DNA of 64,000 nucleotides from Amphritea opalescens (lineage in GTDB: Bacteria; Pseudomonadota; Gammaproteobacteria; Pseudomonadales; Balneatricaceae): contig NZ_RQXW01000009.1 of assembly GCF_003957515.1 (NCBI RefSeq), positions 62,001 through 126,000 on the forward strand, written 5' to 3'. The notes under the pieces are model-generated. The model was given only the letters and a program-made list of their open reading frames with translations. It was not told where the DNA came from and made no database searches. This document shows positions 9,808 to 18,975 of this stretch, in pieces (the stretch's first letter is position 1; each line of letters starts with the position of its first letter). The translations under genes were made by a program, and so were the position numbers.

Positions 9808-10848
9808 TCATGGCTGTATCTGACAGTGAATGGCGCCACTTTCATCCTGCTCGCTTAAACGCCCCTGCATCTGTTGACACAAAAGTTGCAAGTGATTCTG
9901 CAGACACTCTGACCAGTGGCACGATGGAAATACCGGCTGCCCATCGTTTAGGCTAACCTTGATCCGCAGTTGACCCGATTGCGCCGGTTGTAGACTGAGT
10001 GTCAGATCGGCGCCATTGGCTTGCAGAATGGCCAACTCAATGGCGCTGATCAGTAGCTGGCGAATAGCGGTCGGATTGGCGTGGATCTCAGCCGGCAACG
10101 CCTTATCCAGTTGGTAATCCAGTAACCAACCATCTCGGCGGCTTTGCGGCAGAAAGGTATGCAGTATCTCATCCATCAAAGACGTTAATGCCAGTGTTTC
10201 TGTTGGCGCCGCACTATCGTTGATGTTGAGCATGGTCATGCTGTTATGCAGGCGTTGATGTTGAGCATGTAAACCAACCGCCAAATCGTTGGCAACGGGG
10301 TTAAGATTCATCTGTTGTAAACGTTGGCTTTGCTTGAGTAGGGGGCGAACCTGTTGCTTTAGCTGCTGCGTAATCGTGATGAGGCGTTGGTCATCAGGGC
10401 CAGACAAGCTGTCGTGAGAGGCTTGTAAACGGGCATTTTTAATATCACGAAAGGATCTCAAGGCAACCACAACCGAAGTGAGCAGGCGTGATGCAGACAG
10501 CTCCGCTTTACTTAGGTAATCATTGATATCGTAGTTAACAATGACTTTGGATTCCGGTGCATAGCCCGGGTGGCCGGTGCGCAGAATCACGCGGATATCT
10601 CGGTTGTGAAGTTGGTGGCGGATATATTCGACCAGCTGCAACCCTTCGTCATCGCTCTCCATCACCACATCGAGTAAGGCGAGGGCGATATCGGAGTGTT
10701 CAGCCAGTTTTGCCCGCGCTTCACCGCCACTTTTAGCACTGATCAATTCGATCGGGCGTTGTTCAAACTCATATCCACGGAAGATCATGCGGGTAATGCC
10801 ATGAATCCCTTCTTCGTCATCAACGACCAATATTTTCCATGGAATCAT
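9808..10848 (-). CDS. Response regulator with degenerate kinase-like C-terminal region
   Basis: A 346-residue protein beginning with a receiver domain: acidic pocket VVDDEEG near residue 9, phosphoacceptor aspartate in LALLDVVMES near 58, and conserved Thr/Lys equivalents in LRTGHPG and YLSKAEL. After a helical stretch, residues about 215-346 resemble a kinase ATPase domain: ANPTAIRQLLISAIELAIL looks like an N box without the catalytic Asn, and no G1 or G2 glycine boxes are seen. It therefore probably cannot bind ATP normally. It precedes the kinase gene by 121 bp on the same strand. Output mechanism unknown. Confidence 0.78.
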   Translation of the reverse strand: MIPWKILVVDDEEGIHGITRMIFRGYEFEQRPIELISAKSGGEARAKLAEHSDIALALLDVVMESDDEGLQLVEYIRHQLHNRDIRVILRTGHPGYAPESKVIVNYDINDYLSKAELSASRLLTSVVVALRSFRDIKNARLQASHDSLSGPDDQRLITITQQLKQQVRPLLKQSQRLQQMNLNPVANDLAVGLHAQHQRLHNSMTMLNINDSAAPTETLALTSLMDEILHTFLPQSRRDGWLLDYQLDKALPAEIHANPTAIRQLLISAIELAILQANGADLTLSLQPAQSGQLRIKVSLNDGQPVFPSCHWSECLQNHLQLLCQQMQGRLSEQDESGAIHCQIQP

Positions 10849-11242
10849 AAATATCTACATATAACGGCTTTGTTTGAAAGGCTATTTTGCCAGTAAATGT
10901 TATCAATGTGCCAGAAAAAGCAGACAGTTTTCGCGAAACAAGCTGCCCCGTGAGGTGCTAGTGGATTGATTGACGCCAAGGTTTTAGCGTTGAGGGGTGT
11001 GTCGTGTTATTTGTGTGTGGGTATTTATGGAGACAGAGAGTTGGTTTTTCTGGCGATTAAGTTGTCAATGGAAAGCCTGTTTCTAGTGTTTATAAGAGGC
11101 GATAGCTAACGCTTTGTTGTAGTGTCATACTGGATCTGTCTTCGTTGGCAGACAGCTATTAAATCGCCAGTGGGAATTTATTTCATGACAAGTCATCTAC
11201 TCGTTGGCTGCTAGGAATTAGAATGTGTAAAAGGTTATGGTC
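10849..11242. promoter_or_regulatory. Divergent intergenic region, response regulator / diguanylate cyclase
   Basis: A 394-bp stretch between divergent genes without a credible ORF. It should contain both promoters. I see no clear dyad or sigma-54 element in it. Confidence 0.35.
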
Positions 11243-12649
11243 ATGAAAACTATCATGAGTGAACAGCGTGGTTTTACAGCGTCGTCAGCTGATGCCGAAT
11301 ATCTCCTGACTCATCCGGTGCCATCGCGCTCGGTGATACCGCTGATTCTCTCTCTATTTGGTGTCAGCCTAGTATCGATTATCGGCTTGGTGATGTTGAC
11401 CTTGGTTAGCATGGAAGGGCTAACGGAGGATAATTTCAAACAGCGTGTTAAAACCGCCTTCAATATCGAAATGATCCGTCAGCAAGGGATCTTGCAGGAA
11501 TATTCCTATTGGGATGAAGCTCATCAAAAGCTGATCGTTGAGCCGGATGAGGACTGGGCGAAGGATAATCTAGGCGCATACCTACAAGAGACTTACGGTA
11601 TCGACCTCGTCTGGGCGTTTACCTCCGACATGCAGCCTGTTATGACTCTTACGGATGGTGAGCAGGTAATGATTAGCGCCTCTGAACTACAACTTAGCGA
11701 TCTGCAAACCTTGGTGCAGGCCGCTGTTGATAGTGATATGCCGCATATCGTGAGTGGTTATCGCGAGTTTTTTGGTACGCCTTATCTCGTGAGTATTGGT
11801 ATGTTTTTGGATGAAGATGAGATGCAAAAGAGAAGTGATGGTACTTTTTTGCTGTTCGCTTACCGCCTTGACGACCATAAAATCCAACGGGTTCGTGATG
11901 AGTATCTGTTGCCTGGGCTGCGTTTTTCTACGGTAAACAATGGTGAGCAGTCCGACTCAGCTAAGGTCTCTCTATATAATTCACAAGGCGTTTCGCTCGC
12001 AAACCTAAACTGGGATACAGTCTCTCCCAGTGATAAGTACTTTGTTCGGTTGCTGTTGCCTGTGGTGCTGATTTTTATCGTGATGGCGTTGCTGACATGG
12101 CGGCTGTTGGTGGGTGAATATGCCAATCGTCAACTTTATTCATCCCACCTGATAGACATGGCAACGAAAGATTTTCTAACGAATATCAGTAACCGCCGAG
12201 AGTTTTACCTTCGGGCCAACCACGAGATCAGTCGAAGTCATCGAGAACAAACCTCTTTAGCATTACTGATGATGGATCTTGATCACTTTAAGAAAATCAA
12301 TGACTCCCTAGGGCACAGCGCCGGTGATGATGTGCTCGCAGAGTTTGCCCGACTGGTGCAGGAGAATATTCGAGAGTTTGATATCTTCGGGCGTGTCGGA
12401 GGGGAGGAGTTTGCCGTGCTGCTGGTGGCTGCTGATCTGGCAAAAGCAGAGGAGATTGGTGAGCGTATTCGCCGAGTGATCGGTGAATATGCATTCCCGA
12501 GTTTGTCGGGTAGTCCGCTTCAATGTACCGTCAGTGTCGGTGTTGCTGTTTGGGATGGCGAAGAAGCGCTGGATCGTTTGATGGTTCGCAGTGATGAAGC
12601 GCTTTACACCGCCAAGGATAACGGACGCAATCGAGTTAGCGTTGCTTGA
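11243..12649 (+). CDS. Diguanylate cyclase with periplasmic CHASE4-like sensor
   Basis: A 468-residue membrane protein that makes cyclic-di-GMP. A membrane segment near residues 30-55 is followed by a periplasmic domain with QGILQEYSYWDEAHQKL and DNLGAYLQETYGIDLVWAF, which matches the CHASE4 pattern. A second membrane segment near 270-288 leads to a GGDEF domain. The active site is GGEEF, and REFD sits five residues before it as the inhibitory I-site, so product inhibition is expected. I prefer the ATG at 11243, with AAGG 8 bp upstream; ATGs at 11237 and 11252 are alternatives. It ends 35 bp from the convergent AraC regulator gene. Confidence 0.9.
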   Translation: MKTIMSEQRGFTASSADAEYLLTHPVPSRSVIPLILSLFGVSLVSIIGLVMLTLVSMEGLTEDNFKQRVKTAFNIEMIRQQGILQEYSYWDEAHQKLIVEPDEDWAKDNLGAYLQETYGIDLVWAFTSDMQPVMTLTDGEQVMISASELQLSDLQTLVQAAVDSDMPHIVSGYREFFGTPYLVSIGMFLDEDEMQKRSDGTFLLFAYRLDDHKIQRVRDEYLLPGLRFSTVNNGEQSDSAKVSLYNSQGVSLANLNWDTVSPSDKYFVRLLLPVVLIFIVMALLTWRLLVGEYANRQLYSSHLIDMATKDFLTNISNRREFYLRANHEISRSHREQTSLALLMMDLDHFKKINDSLGHSAGDDVLAEFARLVQENIREFDIFGRVGGEEFAVLLVAADLAKAEEIGERIRRVIGEYAFPSLSGSPLQCTVSVGVAVWDGEEALDRLMVRSDEALYTAKDNGRNRVSVA

Positions 12650-12684
12650 ATTAAGCCGTTGTGGCCTAAGGCTGATCCAAAAGC

Positions 12685-15600
12685 TTAGTGCTTAAGCTGA
12701 TTTAACTGTTCGGCTTTTGCCTGAGCGCCCCATTGTGCATAAATATCTCGGCTTTTTTCGCGACAGAACTGTGCTAACCGGTGCTGTTGTTGCATCTGTA
12801 AAAACTCCCCGTAACGCTCATAACACAGAGCTGAATGATAATTGACGCCGTGCTGTTCTGCACAGGCAATCGCCTGCTCAAATAATGGGTAGGGGTCTTG
12901 ATCTAGCAGGCGGGCTTTTTCAGCTTGTAGTAATAAGCGTTGAGTAGCGAAATTCTCCGGACAGTGTTTTGCCCACAGCTCGAAGCGAGATTCGATCTGT
13001 TCCACTTCAACCCGTCGGCGGGGCAGTAGTGCTTGTTGTTGCTGAGCCAGAATCAGTCGCATCATGGCGGTGCAAAACAGGACTTCACTGACACAGAAAT
13101 AACCGGGTAGATCATTTTCTAGTCGTGCTTCCCAGGCGTATAAATCAGGCCACAGGTGCTGCTGATTGAGCAAAAAGGCGGCCATAATCGAGCTGACACC
13201 CTGCCATCCGTGTTGATAGTCGCACTGTTGCGGCAGTGGTTTTTCACCACTGAGTTGTTCCATTAATAGCAATGATGAAGTTTGTAAGCGGGCCGCTTGG
13301 GGCTGCTGTTGTGTCAGCATCTGTTGGTAATGCTGACGACAGAGGGGGAGCTGTTCAGTCAGAGAGTGGCTGGTTAGCAGCGATAGTTGATGTTGCAGTA
13401 AGCGAGATTCACTCTGCACCAGCCAGTGGCCGTGTTTGGCCGCCAACGAGTCGATATGTTGTAGTTGTTCAGTGCTGTTGTGAATGGGAGCAAACCAGTG
13501 CTGTACTTGGCTAGATTGTATGAGCGCCGCATGGGTGGCGATATCGGTGTGGGGCTCGGGGCTAGAGGGTAAGGCTGCTGTGGCGATTAAACCACCAAAC
13601 TCATTCGCCAGTTGCATCCCTTGCACCGAGAAAATCTGTGCCAGTCGAACATCGGCACAAAACCAACTGGCCACCCAGGCGTAACTCACAAAAGCAAACG
13701 CCGTCAGATGGCTGCGACCCTGTTGCAAACTTAGTGTGGTCATCTGGCCAATGGCGCAGGCGGCTAACAGCGGCTGGCCTTGTCGGCGAGCGATGAGGCT
13801 GATTTTTTCTAGCAACTGTAGGTGCAGTTGATCTTTTTCGTCGGTTAGCGGCGTTAGTGAGGGTATTAGTCGGTCACCTATCAGTTCGCTGATCGCTTGG
13901 TGTTGCGTTAACAGCAGTAACAGTTGTTGATTGTCGTTGTCTGGTAGTGGTGTGTCAGTCAGTTGTTTGAGGCTTTCCTGCAGCTGGGTTAACGCCTGCG
14001 CATGCTGATCGCGGTGCAGGCAGATCTCGGCGGTCATTAGCGCCGCTTTGGTCTGTTCGAGCGGTTCAACTTTATCGTTAGGCAGCTGTTGTCGACATTG
14101 ATCGGCTAGAGTGACTTCCCCCGCCAACAGATGTAGTTGAGCTCGTTGTAATAGCAGTTGGTGTCTTTTCTTGTACTGGTGGCTATGCAGCAAGCGATAG
14201 GCGTTAGAGAGGTAGCGGCTCGCGCTGCTAAAGTTGTGTGCCTGTTGGGCGAGCAAGGCGGCGCGGATATTGAGCTGGCGTAACTGTTTTTTCTGTTTAG
14301 GATTTGTCTGTTGATAGGCACGGTTGAGATGTAATAGCGCGGGAGTGATCTGTTCAAGTGTGAACACCGCGGGTATCCGTGCCAACATGACCCTACCGCA
14401 CTGGTGATGAAGCTGGCACTTTTCTGTTTCATTGAGTCGTTGATAGATCGCGCTGCGAATCTCTGGGTGACAAAAATGGCACTGGGTGGCCTCATCCGGA
14501 GGTTCTGTTTTGTGACGCGGACTTGGGGCCGAGGTGCTGGCGGCGCCAAGGTCGATGAGTCCGAGCTGTTCTGCTGGCCATAGATGGATAGCCAGTCGTG
14601 CAACCTGATGTTGGGTCAGCTGTTCCAGTTCGCTCAGGTTAAAGTGTTCGCCGAGTAGGGCGGCCCATTCGAGTAGTTCGAGGGTAAAGCGGCTAAGCTG
14701 ACTGATCCGCTTATCAATACGTTTCGTCCGTAGGCGATGATTGCCTTCTAGCCATTCGATTTGCGGGTTCGTGCGGGCCGTCAGTGACGAGGCTTCAATC
14801 ACGGCCAAGGGTTTAATGTTTTGTCGGTAGTGACTTGGCGCAACCCCCATCCAGCGTTTAAAGGCTTTTTGAAAAGCCGATTGGTTTGAAAAGCCCAATT
14901 GAAATGTAATTTCACCAAAGCTGAGCTGGCCCTGTTGGATCAACTGTAAGCAGACTTCCCGTCGGGTTTGATCATAAATATCCTGAAAGCTTGTTCCTAG
15001 TAAGCCCAGTTTACGTTGCAGAGTGCGCAGGCTGAGGCCGACGGCCTCGGCGACCTGTTCGCGTCTAACACAGCCTTTGCCCTCCCCGAGTTGGCGGCGT
15101 ATCAGATTGCGGGTATGTGCGGTGAGGGCGCTCTGCTGTGCTGATTTACTCAGTAAAGAATCGGCAAACTCCCGGTGTAATTGATGCATATCGGGATTGG
15201 CATCAAGGCAACGTAACGAGAAATAATCGCTGGCAAATAGCAGCTGATTACGGGGTGCATCAAAACGCACCTCTGCCGCAAAAAATTGTTGATAGGGTAG
15301 AGGGTTTTGCGGTTCGGGAAAGGCCAGTTGCACCAGTTTGACCGGGATCTGATGGCCGGTTAACCGGCGGGGCCAGTTAATCATGCAGGCCATCAGGTAT
15401 TCAACGGGTTGCAGTTCGGGGGCGTTTAATTCCAGTGATAGCAGTGTGCCATCCGCCGTTTGTTCCACCTGAATCAACGCGCCTTCTAGCAGGACGGGCA
15501 GATAGTCGCTTAGGGCTTGGTAGGCTTTGCCAAGGGTTTCGGCCGAGGACATCAGAAAGCCAATGGACCCTAGCATTCTGGGCTGAGTGGCTTCCCCTAA

Positions 15601-15807
15601 ATTGAGGGCAATGCGGGGGTTGTCGGTCGCTTGGGCGAGGGTTTGTAGTATCTGGCCATAGGCTGAGGTTGGAAAGCGTACATCCGGTTTAGCTAACTCT
15701 TCCGAGGTAAGCGCCGCTATCTCAAGAATATTCGCTTGATCCAAACGGAAATGTTGGATGAGCTGTAGTACAGGCTCTAACAGTTTGGTCGAGGCGGTTA
15801 TGGGCAT
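12685..15807 (-). CDS. Giant AraC-family regulator with TPR-like ATPase-tail region
   Basis: A 1040-residue protein. Residues about 1-200 match the arabinose-binding-like ligand domain of the OruR/ArgR group of AraC regulators (AYGQILQTLAQATDNPRIAL, GSIGFLMSSAETLGKAYQAL). Residues about 240-330 are the double helix-turn-helix (SLRTLQRKLGLLGTSFQDIY, FSNQSAFQKAFKRWMGVAPS). The remaining ~700 residues resemble the winged-helix and TPR tail of MalT/AAA-16 type regulators: FTLELLEWAALLG, then CHPEIRSAIYQRLNETEKCQ, then many glutamine- and leucine-rich helix pairs. No Walker A motif is visible, so the ATPase core of such regulators is missing. Normal AraC proteins are about 300-350 residues. Target genes unknown; the solute-binding gene lies immediately upstream on the same strand. 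Confidence 0.85.
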   Translation of the reverse strand: MPITASTKLLEPVLQLIQHFRLDQANILEIAALTSEELAKPDVRFPTSAYGQILQTLAQATDNPRIALNLGEATQPRMLGSIGFLMSSAETLGKAYQALSDYLPVLLEGALIQVEQTADGTLLSLELNAPELQPVEYLMACMINWPRRLTGHQIPVKLVQLAFPEPQNPLPYQQFFAAEVRFDAPRNQLLFASDYFSLRCLDANPDMHQLHREFADSLLSKSAQQSALTAHTRNLIRRQLGEGKGCVRREQVAEAVGLSLRTLQRKLGLLGTSFQDIYDQTRREVCLQLIQQGQLSFGEITFQLGFSNQSAFQKAFKRWMGVAPSHYRQNIKPLAVIEASSLTARTNPQIEWLEGNHRLRTKRIDKRISQLSRFTLELLEWAALLGEHFNLSELEQLTQHQVARLAIHLWPAEQLGLIDLGAASTSAPSPRHKTEPPDEATQCHFCHPEIRSAIYQRLNETEKCQLHHQCGRVMLARIPAVFTLEQITPALLHLNRAYQQTNPKQKKQLRQLNIRAALLAQQAHNFSSASRYLSNAYRLLHSHQYKKRHQLLLQRAQLHLLAGEVTLADQCRQQLPNDKVEPLEQTKAALMTAEICLHRDQHAQALTQLQESLKQLTDTPLPDNDNQQLLLLLTQHQAISELIGDRLIPSLTPLTDEKDQLHLQLLEKISLIARRQGQPLLAACAIGQMTTLSLQQGRSHLTAFAFVSYAWVASWFCADVRLAQIFSVQGMQLANEFGGLIATAALPSSPEPHTDIATHAALIQSSQVQHWFAPIHNSTEQLQHIDSLAAKHGHWLVQSESRLLQHQLSLLTSHSLTEQLPLCRQHYQQMLTQQQPQAARLQTSSLLLMEQLSGEKPLPQQCDYQHGWQGVSSIMAAFLLNQQHLWPDLYAWEARLENDLPGYFCVSEVLFCTAMMRLILAQQQQALLPRRRVEVEQIESRFELWAKHCPENFATQRLLLQAEKARLLDQDPYPLFEQAIACAEQHGVNYHSALCYERYGEFLQMQQQHRLAQFCREKSRDIYAQWGAQAKAEQLNQLKH

Positions 15808-15906
15808 TCGCGTAGATCTGGCATGGCTGGACGTATCGGGTTAATGCTGATGACGGATAAGATTATCACAGCCTGCTTTTGAAGTAAGTCCTCGCGTGCC
15901 GATGGG

Positions 15907-16674
15907 TTAGTGGTAGGTGTTGATGATCGCCTCAATACGGCCGGATTCACGTAGTTGGCGAATGGACTGGTTGATAAGGTCGATATCCGCTTGCGGAACC
16001 GTTTTTTGACTGAACATAAAGTGGATATCGTCAAGGCTGGCGTGCCAATCTAGGGTGGTGATCTCTTCTTCTAGGCCAAACTCTTTGATGAGTTCCTCGC
16101 CGTTATAGAGGTCATTGAGAACAATATTAGTGCGCTGGATATGTAACATTTTGAATAACTGTTCATATTGACTGAGCTGGTGGACGAACAGGGTATCTTT
16201 GATGTGATTCCAAGCCTCGCCATAAAAGGCGCCATGTATTACGGCGATACGGGGTTTGAGTTGGGCCAGCTGATCGAAGTTCTGTGCCGCGTTCCAGATC
16301 GGGTATTCATCTTTGCGCACAAAAATGGCCATGGTTTCGGAGCGATAAGGTTCAGAAAAATAGGCCCAGCGAGTGCGTTCTTGGTTTTTTGATGCGCCAA
16401 TCGCGAGGTCGATTTCGCCGGATCTGATATAGCGCTTGGTACGCTCCCAGGGGATGTTCTGCAACTGATAGGCGCATCCGGCGTTATCCATGATGGCTTT
16501 AAGCAGTTCGATATCGATGCCGGTAACGCGGTTACCTTTTTGCATCTGATAGGGTTTCCATTCTAGCCAAGCGACAGAAAAGGTTGTTTGGCAGGCGGCA
16601 TAACTGGCAAGAGGGGTTAGTAAAGTTAGCAAGAGTGCTCGGATGGTAATCTTGACAACAAGGGGATAGTTCAC
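15907..16674 (-). CDS. Periplasmic solute-binding protein, family 3
   Basis: A 255-residue secreted protein. A signal peptide ends near residue 26 (PLASYA-AC). The mature part has the family-3 pattern: WLEWKPYQMQKGNRVTGIDIE at the start, then RSGEIDLAIGASKNQERTRW and a final LRESGRIEAIINTYH. Such proteins bind amino acids or opine-like compounds for ABC importers or serve as sensors. No permease or ATPase genes are adjacent, so it is an orphan and may instead feed a sensor. It lies 99 bp upstream of the AraC-TPR gene in the same direction. Confidence 0.85.
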   Translation of the reverse strand: MNYPLVVKITIRALLLTLLTPLASYAACQTTFSVAWLEWKPYQMQKGNRVTGIDIELLKAIMDNAGCAYQLQNIPWERTKRYIRSGEIDLAIGASKNQERTRWAYFSEPYRSETMAIFVRKDEYPIWNAAQNFDQLAQLKPRIAVIHGAFYGEAWNHIKDTLFVHQLSQYEQLFKMLHIQRTNIVLNDLYNGEELIKEFGLEEEITTLDWHASLDDIHFMFSQKTVPQADIDLINQSIRQLRESGRIEAIINTYH

Positions 16675-16817
16675 AGGAAGGCATGCCTAAATAGAGTCGG
16701 GTGGCCGCTTAGGCTTGAGTGAGCATGAGCGTCTTTCGATCTGATTATAGGGAGGGGTGTCCTTGTCTAGCAACCGTCTTTGCTAGATTAAGGGTATTTC
16801 TATTGTTACCGATAGCA

Positions 16818-16847
16818 AAAGCCCGCGCTGTTGCCAGCACGGGCTTT
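16818..16847 (-). terminator. Intrinsic terminator after the alanine/glycine symporter gene
   Basis: AAAGCCCG and CGGGCTTT form an 8-bp stem with a further 4-bp GCTG/CAGC top and a TTGC loop. Read on the minus strand it is followed by a short T run, 45 bp after the symporter stop. Confidence 0.75.
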
Positions 16848-16892
16848 GGTTTACATTCGAAAGGTATTAGAGATGAAAGGGGTTACACCGTT

Positions 16893-18410
16893 TCAGTCTT
16901 TTGCCTTGTGAGTTTTTTGAGCAGCCATTTTTTTCTCATAACGCTTTTCCCAGAAGGTCGCGTTTTTAATGCCCAGTTTCACCGGGTTAAAGGTGTAGTG
17001 CTTAACGCCGGCTTTGTGCTGCGCTTCATAGTCATGCAGCGCTTTGAGTGCAGGTTTTGACATAAAGAAGATAATCAAAATACCGGCAATGTTTAACCAT
17101 GCCATTAAGCCAACACCGATGTCGCCTAAGCCCCATGCGAGGTTGGCTGTTTTAACCGCGCCATAAAAAGTCGCGGCCATCAGTACCAATTTCAATGCGC
17201 CAACCATGCCTGGGATTTTAATGGTCCGTTGGATGTAGGCGATATTGGTTTCAGCGATGTAGTAGTAAGCCAGAATAGTGGTAAAAGAGAAGAAGAACAG
17301 AGCGAAGGCAATAAATGGATTACCCAAGCCTGGTAGAACGCTTTCGATCGCCATCTGTGTGTACAGCGGGCCGTTGGCGGCGATATCAGCGCCGAGGTTC
17401 TGTACTAGGAAGGTATCCCCTGCACCGTGTACGTTGTATGCCCCGGTAATAAGGATCATGAAGGCTGTTGCTGAACAGACGAACAGGGTATCGATATAAA
17501 CCGAGAACGCTTGAACCAAACCTTGCTGTGCAGGGTGTTCTACGGCAGCGGCAGCGGCTGCATGTGGCCCCGTACCCTGACCGGCTTCGTTAGAGTAAAC
17601 ACCCCGTTTGACACCCCAGCCAATGGCTGCGCCCATACCGGCCATCGGTGTGAAAGCATCTTCAAAAATCATCGCGATAATGCCTGGCAGCATATCGATG
17701 TTCAGTAACACGATAACGCCCGCGATAATGATATAAGCCAGCGCCATGAACGGCACGACAATTTGGGTGAAGCTGGCGATACGTTTAACGCCACCGAAGA
17801 TGATAAAGCCCAGAATGAGAACGACAATGGTACCGGTGACGATTTTCGCAAAGCTCAGTGTGCCCATCGCGGTGTCGATCATTGCACCCGAACCAAAGGT
17901 GGCTTCAACCGCGTTACCGATACTGTTGGACTGAACGCCCGGTAGGAAGACACCACAGGCCATAATAGTAGCGATCGCAAAGATCCATGCAAACCATTTC
18001 TGTCCCATCGCTTTTTCAAAGTAGAACGCGGGGCCGCCACGGTATTGGCCTTCATGTTCTTCTTTATAGATCTGCGCCAGTGTGGATTCCGTATAAGCGG
18101 TTGCTGCCCCAAGGAAAGCAACGACCCACATCCAGAAAACCGCACCCGGGCCACCAAAGCCAATCGCTGCCGCCACACCGGCAATGTTACCGGTACCCAC
18201 ACGGCCTGAGAGGGAAACGGCGAGTGCTTGAAATGAGGAGATCCCTTTTTCAGACGCTTTGCCTGAAAACAGTAGCACCCACATCTCGCGGAACATTCGA
18301 ACTTGCACGAAACGTGTGAGAATGGAGTAAAACAGACCGGCGCCAAGGCATAGATAAATCAGTGCCGGACTCCAGATAATGCCGTTTGTAAAATCGACAA
18401 ATGCTTGCAT
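16893..18410 (-). CDS. Alanine/glycine:cation symporter (AGCS family)
   Basis: A 505-residue inner-membrane transporter with about eleven hydrophobic segments that imports alanine or glycine with Na+ or H+. Family signatures include GRVGTGNIAGVAAAIGFGG near residue 70, and SNEAGQGTGPHAAAAAAVEH near 270. The ATG at 18410 has AGGAG upstream. The C-terminus is lysine-rich and cytoplasmic. It stands alone with its own terminator and a long 5' region. Related genes in other gammaproteobacteria are sometimes under a glycine riboswitch, but I could not fit one here. Confidence 0.94.
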   Translation of the reverse strand: MQAFVDFTNGIIWSPALIYLCLGAGLFYSILTRFVQVRMFREMWVLLFSGKASEKGISSFQALAVSLSGRVGTGNIAGVAAAIGFGGPGAVFWMWVVAFLGAATAYTESTLAQIYKEEHEGQYRGGPAFYFEKAMGQKWFAWIFAIATIMACGVFLPGVQSNSIGNAVEATFGSGAMIDTAMGTLSFAKIVTGTIVVLILGFIIFGGVKRIASFTQIVVPFMALAYIIIAGVIVLLNIDMLPGIIAMIFEDAFTPMAGMGAAIGWGVKRGVYSNEAGQGTGPHAAAAAAVEHPAQQGLVQAFSVYIDTLFVCSATAFMILITGAYNVHGAGDTFLVQNLGADIAANGPLYTQMAIESVLPGLGNPFIAFALFFFSFTTILAYYYIAETNIAYIQRTIKIPGMVGALKLVLMAATFYGAVKTANLAWGLGDIGVGLMAWLNIAGILIIFFMSKPALKALHDYEAQHKAGVKHYTFNPVKLGIKNATFWEKRYEKKMAAQKTHKAKD

Positions 18411-18496
18411 GTGTAAATATCTCCTGAAAGCAGCGTGCTAGGCACGAAATTAGAATTATTGTATTGCTATGCTTATCCACGGTTGAAGCATGTGTT

Positions 18497-18512
18497 TAGC
18501 TAGCTAGCTAGC
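18497..18512. repeat. Tetranucleotide tandem repeat (TAGC)x4
   Basis: Four perfect TAGC units sit about 87 bp upstream of the symporter start. The array is short. Slippage could change leader spacing, but there is no evidence of phase variation. Confidence 0.8.
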
Positions 18513-18666
18513 TAAGCCGAGCCTATTCGACAGGCGAGGCTGTGCGTCTTTAGGGCGACTCAAAAATAGCGCTAAACTGCCGGAAAGAAGGTCCGTTTTC
18601 CTCGAGGCGTGTTGGTTAAAACCGCAAGATGGATTGAAGATAAGCCTATGGCTCTGCCTGATTAAA

Positions 18667-18696
18667 CACTCGAGCCGTTGTTGTACGGCTCGAGTG
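18667..18696. repeat. 12-bp perfect inverted repeat with 6-nt loop
   Basis: CACTCGAGCCGT pairs with ACGGCTCGAGTG around TGTTGT. Read on the minus strand it is followed by TTTAAT, a weak tail, so it may act as an attenuator or terminator in the symporter leader. On the plus strand no T run follows. Confidence 0.7.
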
Positions 18697-18975
18697 AGTG
18701 TCGGACGGAGCCTCCATCGGTTATCTGTATGCCTAAAACTTTAGTGGCAATGGCTGAGTGAGGAAATATCCTGGTGTGCCTTGTTAACCTCCTTTCGCGC
18801 CAGAATGCCGTAATGGCTTTGCCTTAAAGGGGATGAGAGCCCTTGGGTTGCCGAGATCGCGTTATGTTGATCGACAGGCTGTGAGCAGGTAATGCTCTAT
18901 ATGTTGTGATTTTATTTTAGATTTGCGCTGCACGGCCGATAACCCCCTGACTGAATTTTAAAATGGGAATCTGCG

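Larger units (their letters stand above)
18411..18975. other. Long divergent intergenic region with repeats and dyads
   Basis: 565 bp without a supported gene, between the leftward symporter gene and a rightward gene of unknown function. It contains a TAGC tandem repeat, a 12-bp dyad and, further right, a minus-strand purine-rich patch (GGCGCGAAAGGAGG, about 18794-18807). The length suggests a structured leader for the symporter mRNA, but no riboswitch class could be matched by eye. Confidence 0.4.

Noticed and set aside
14106-14603. 165-codon frame inside the AraC-TPR gene
   Set aside because: Same strand, other frame; composition follows the host gene and no initiation site is seen.
18700-18850. 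Possible glycine, lysine or cobalamin riboswitch on the minus strand
   Set aside because: Short patches look similar, but the order and spacing of conserved elements do not fit any of these classes.
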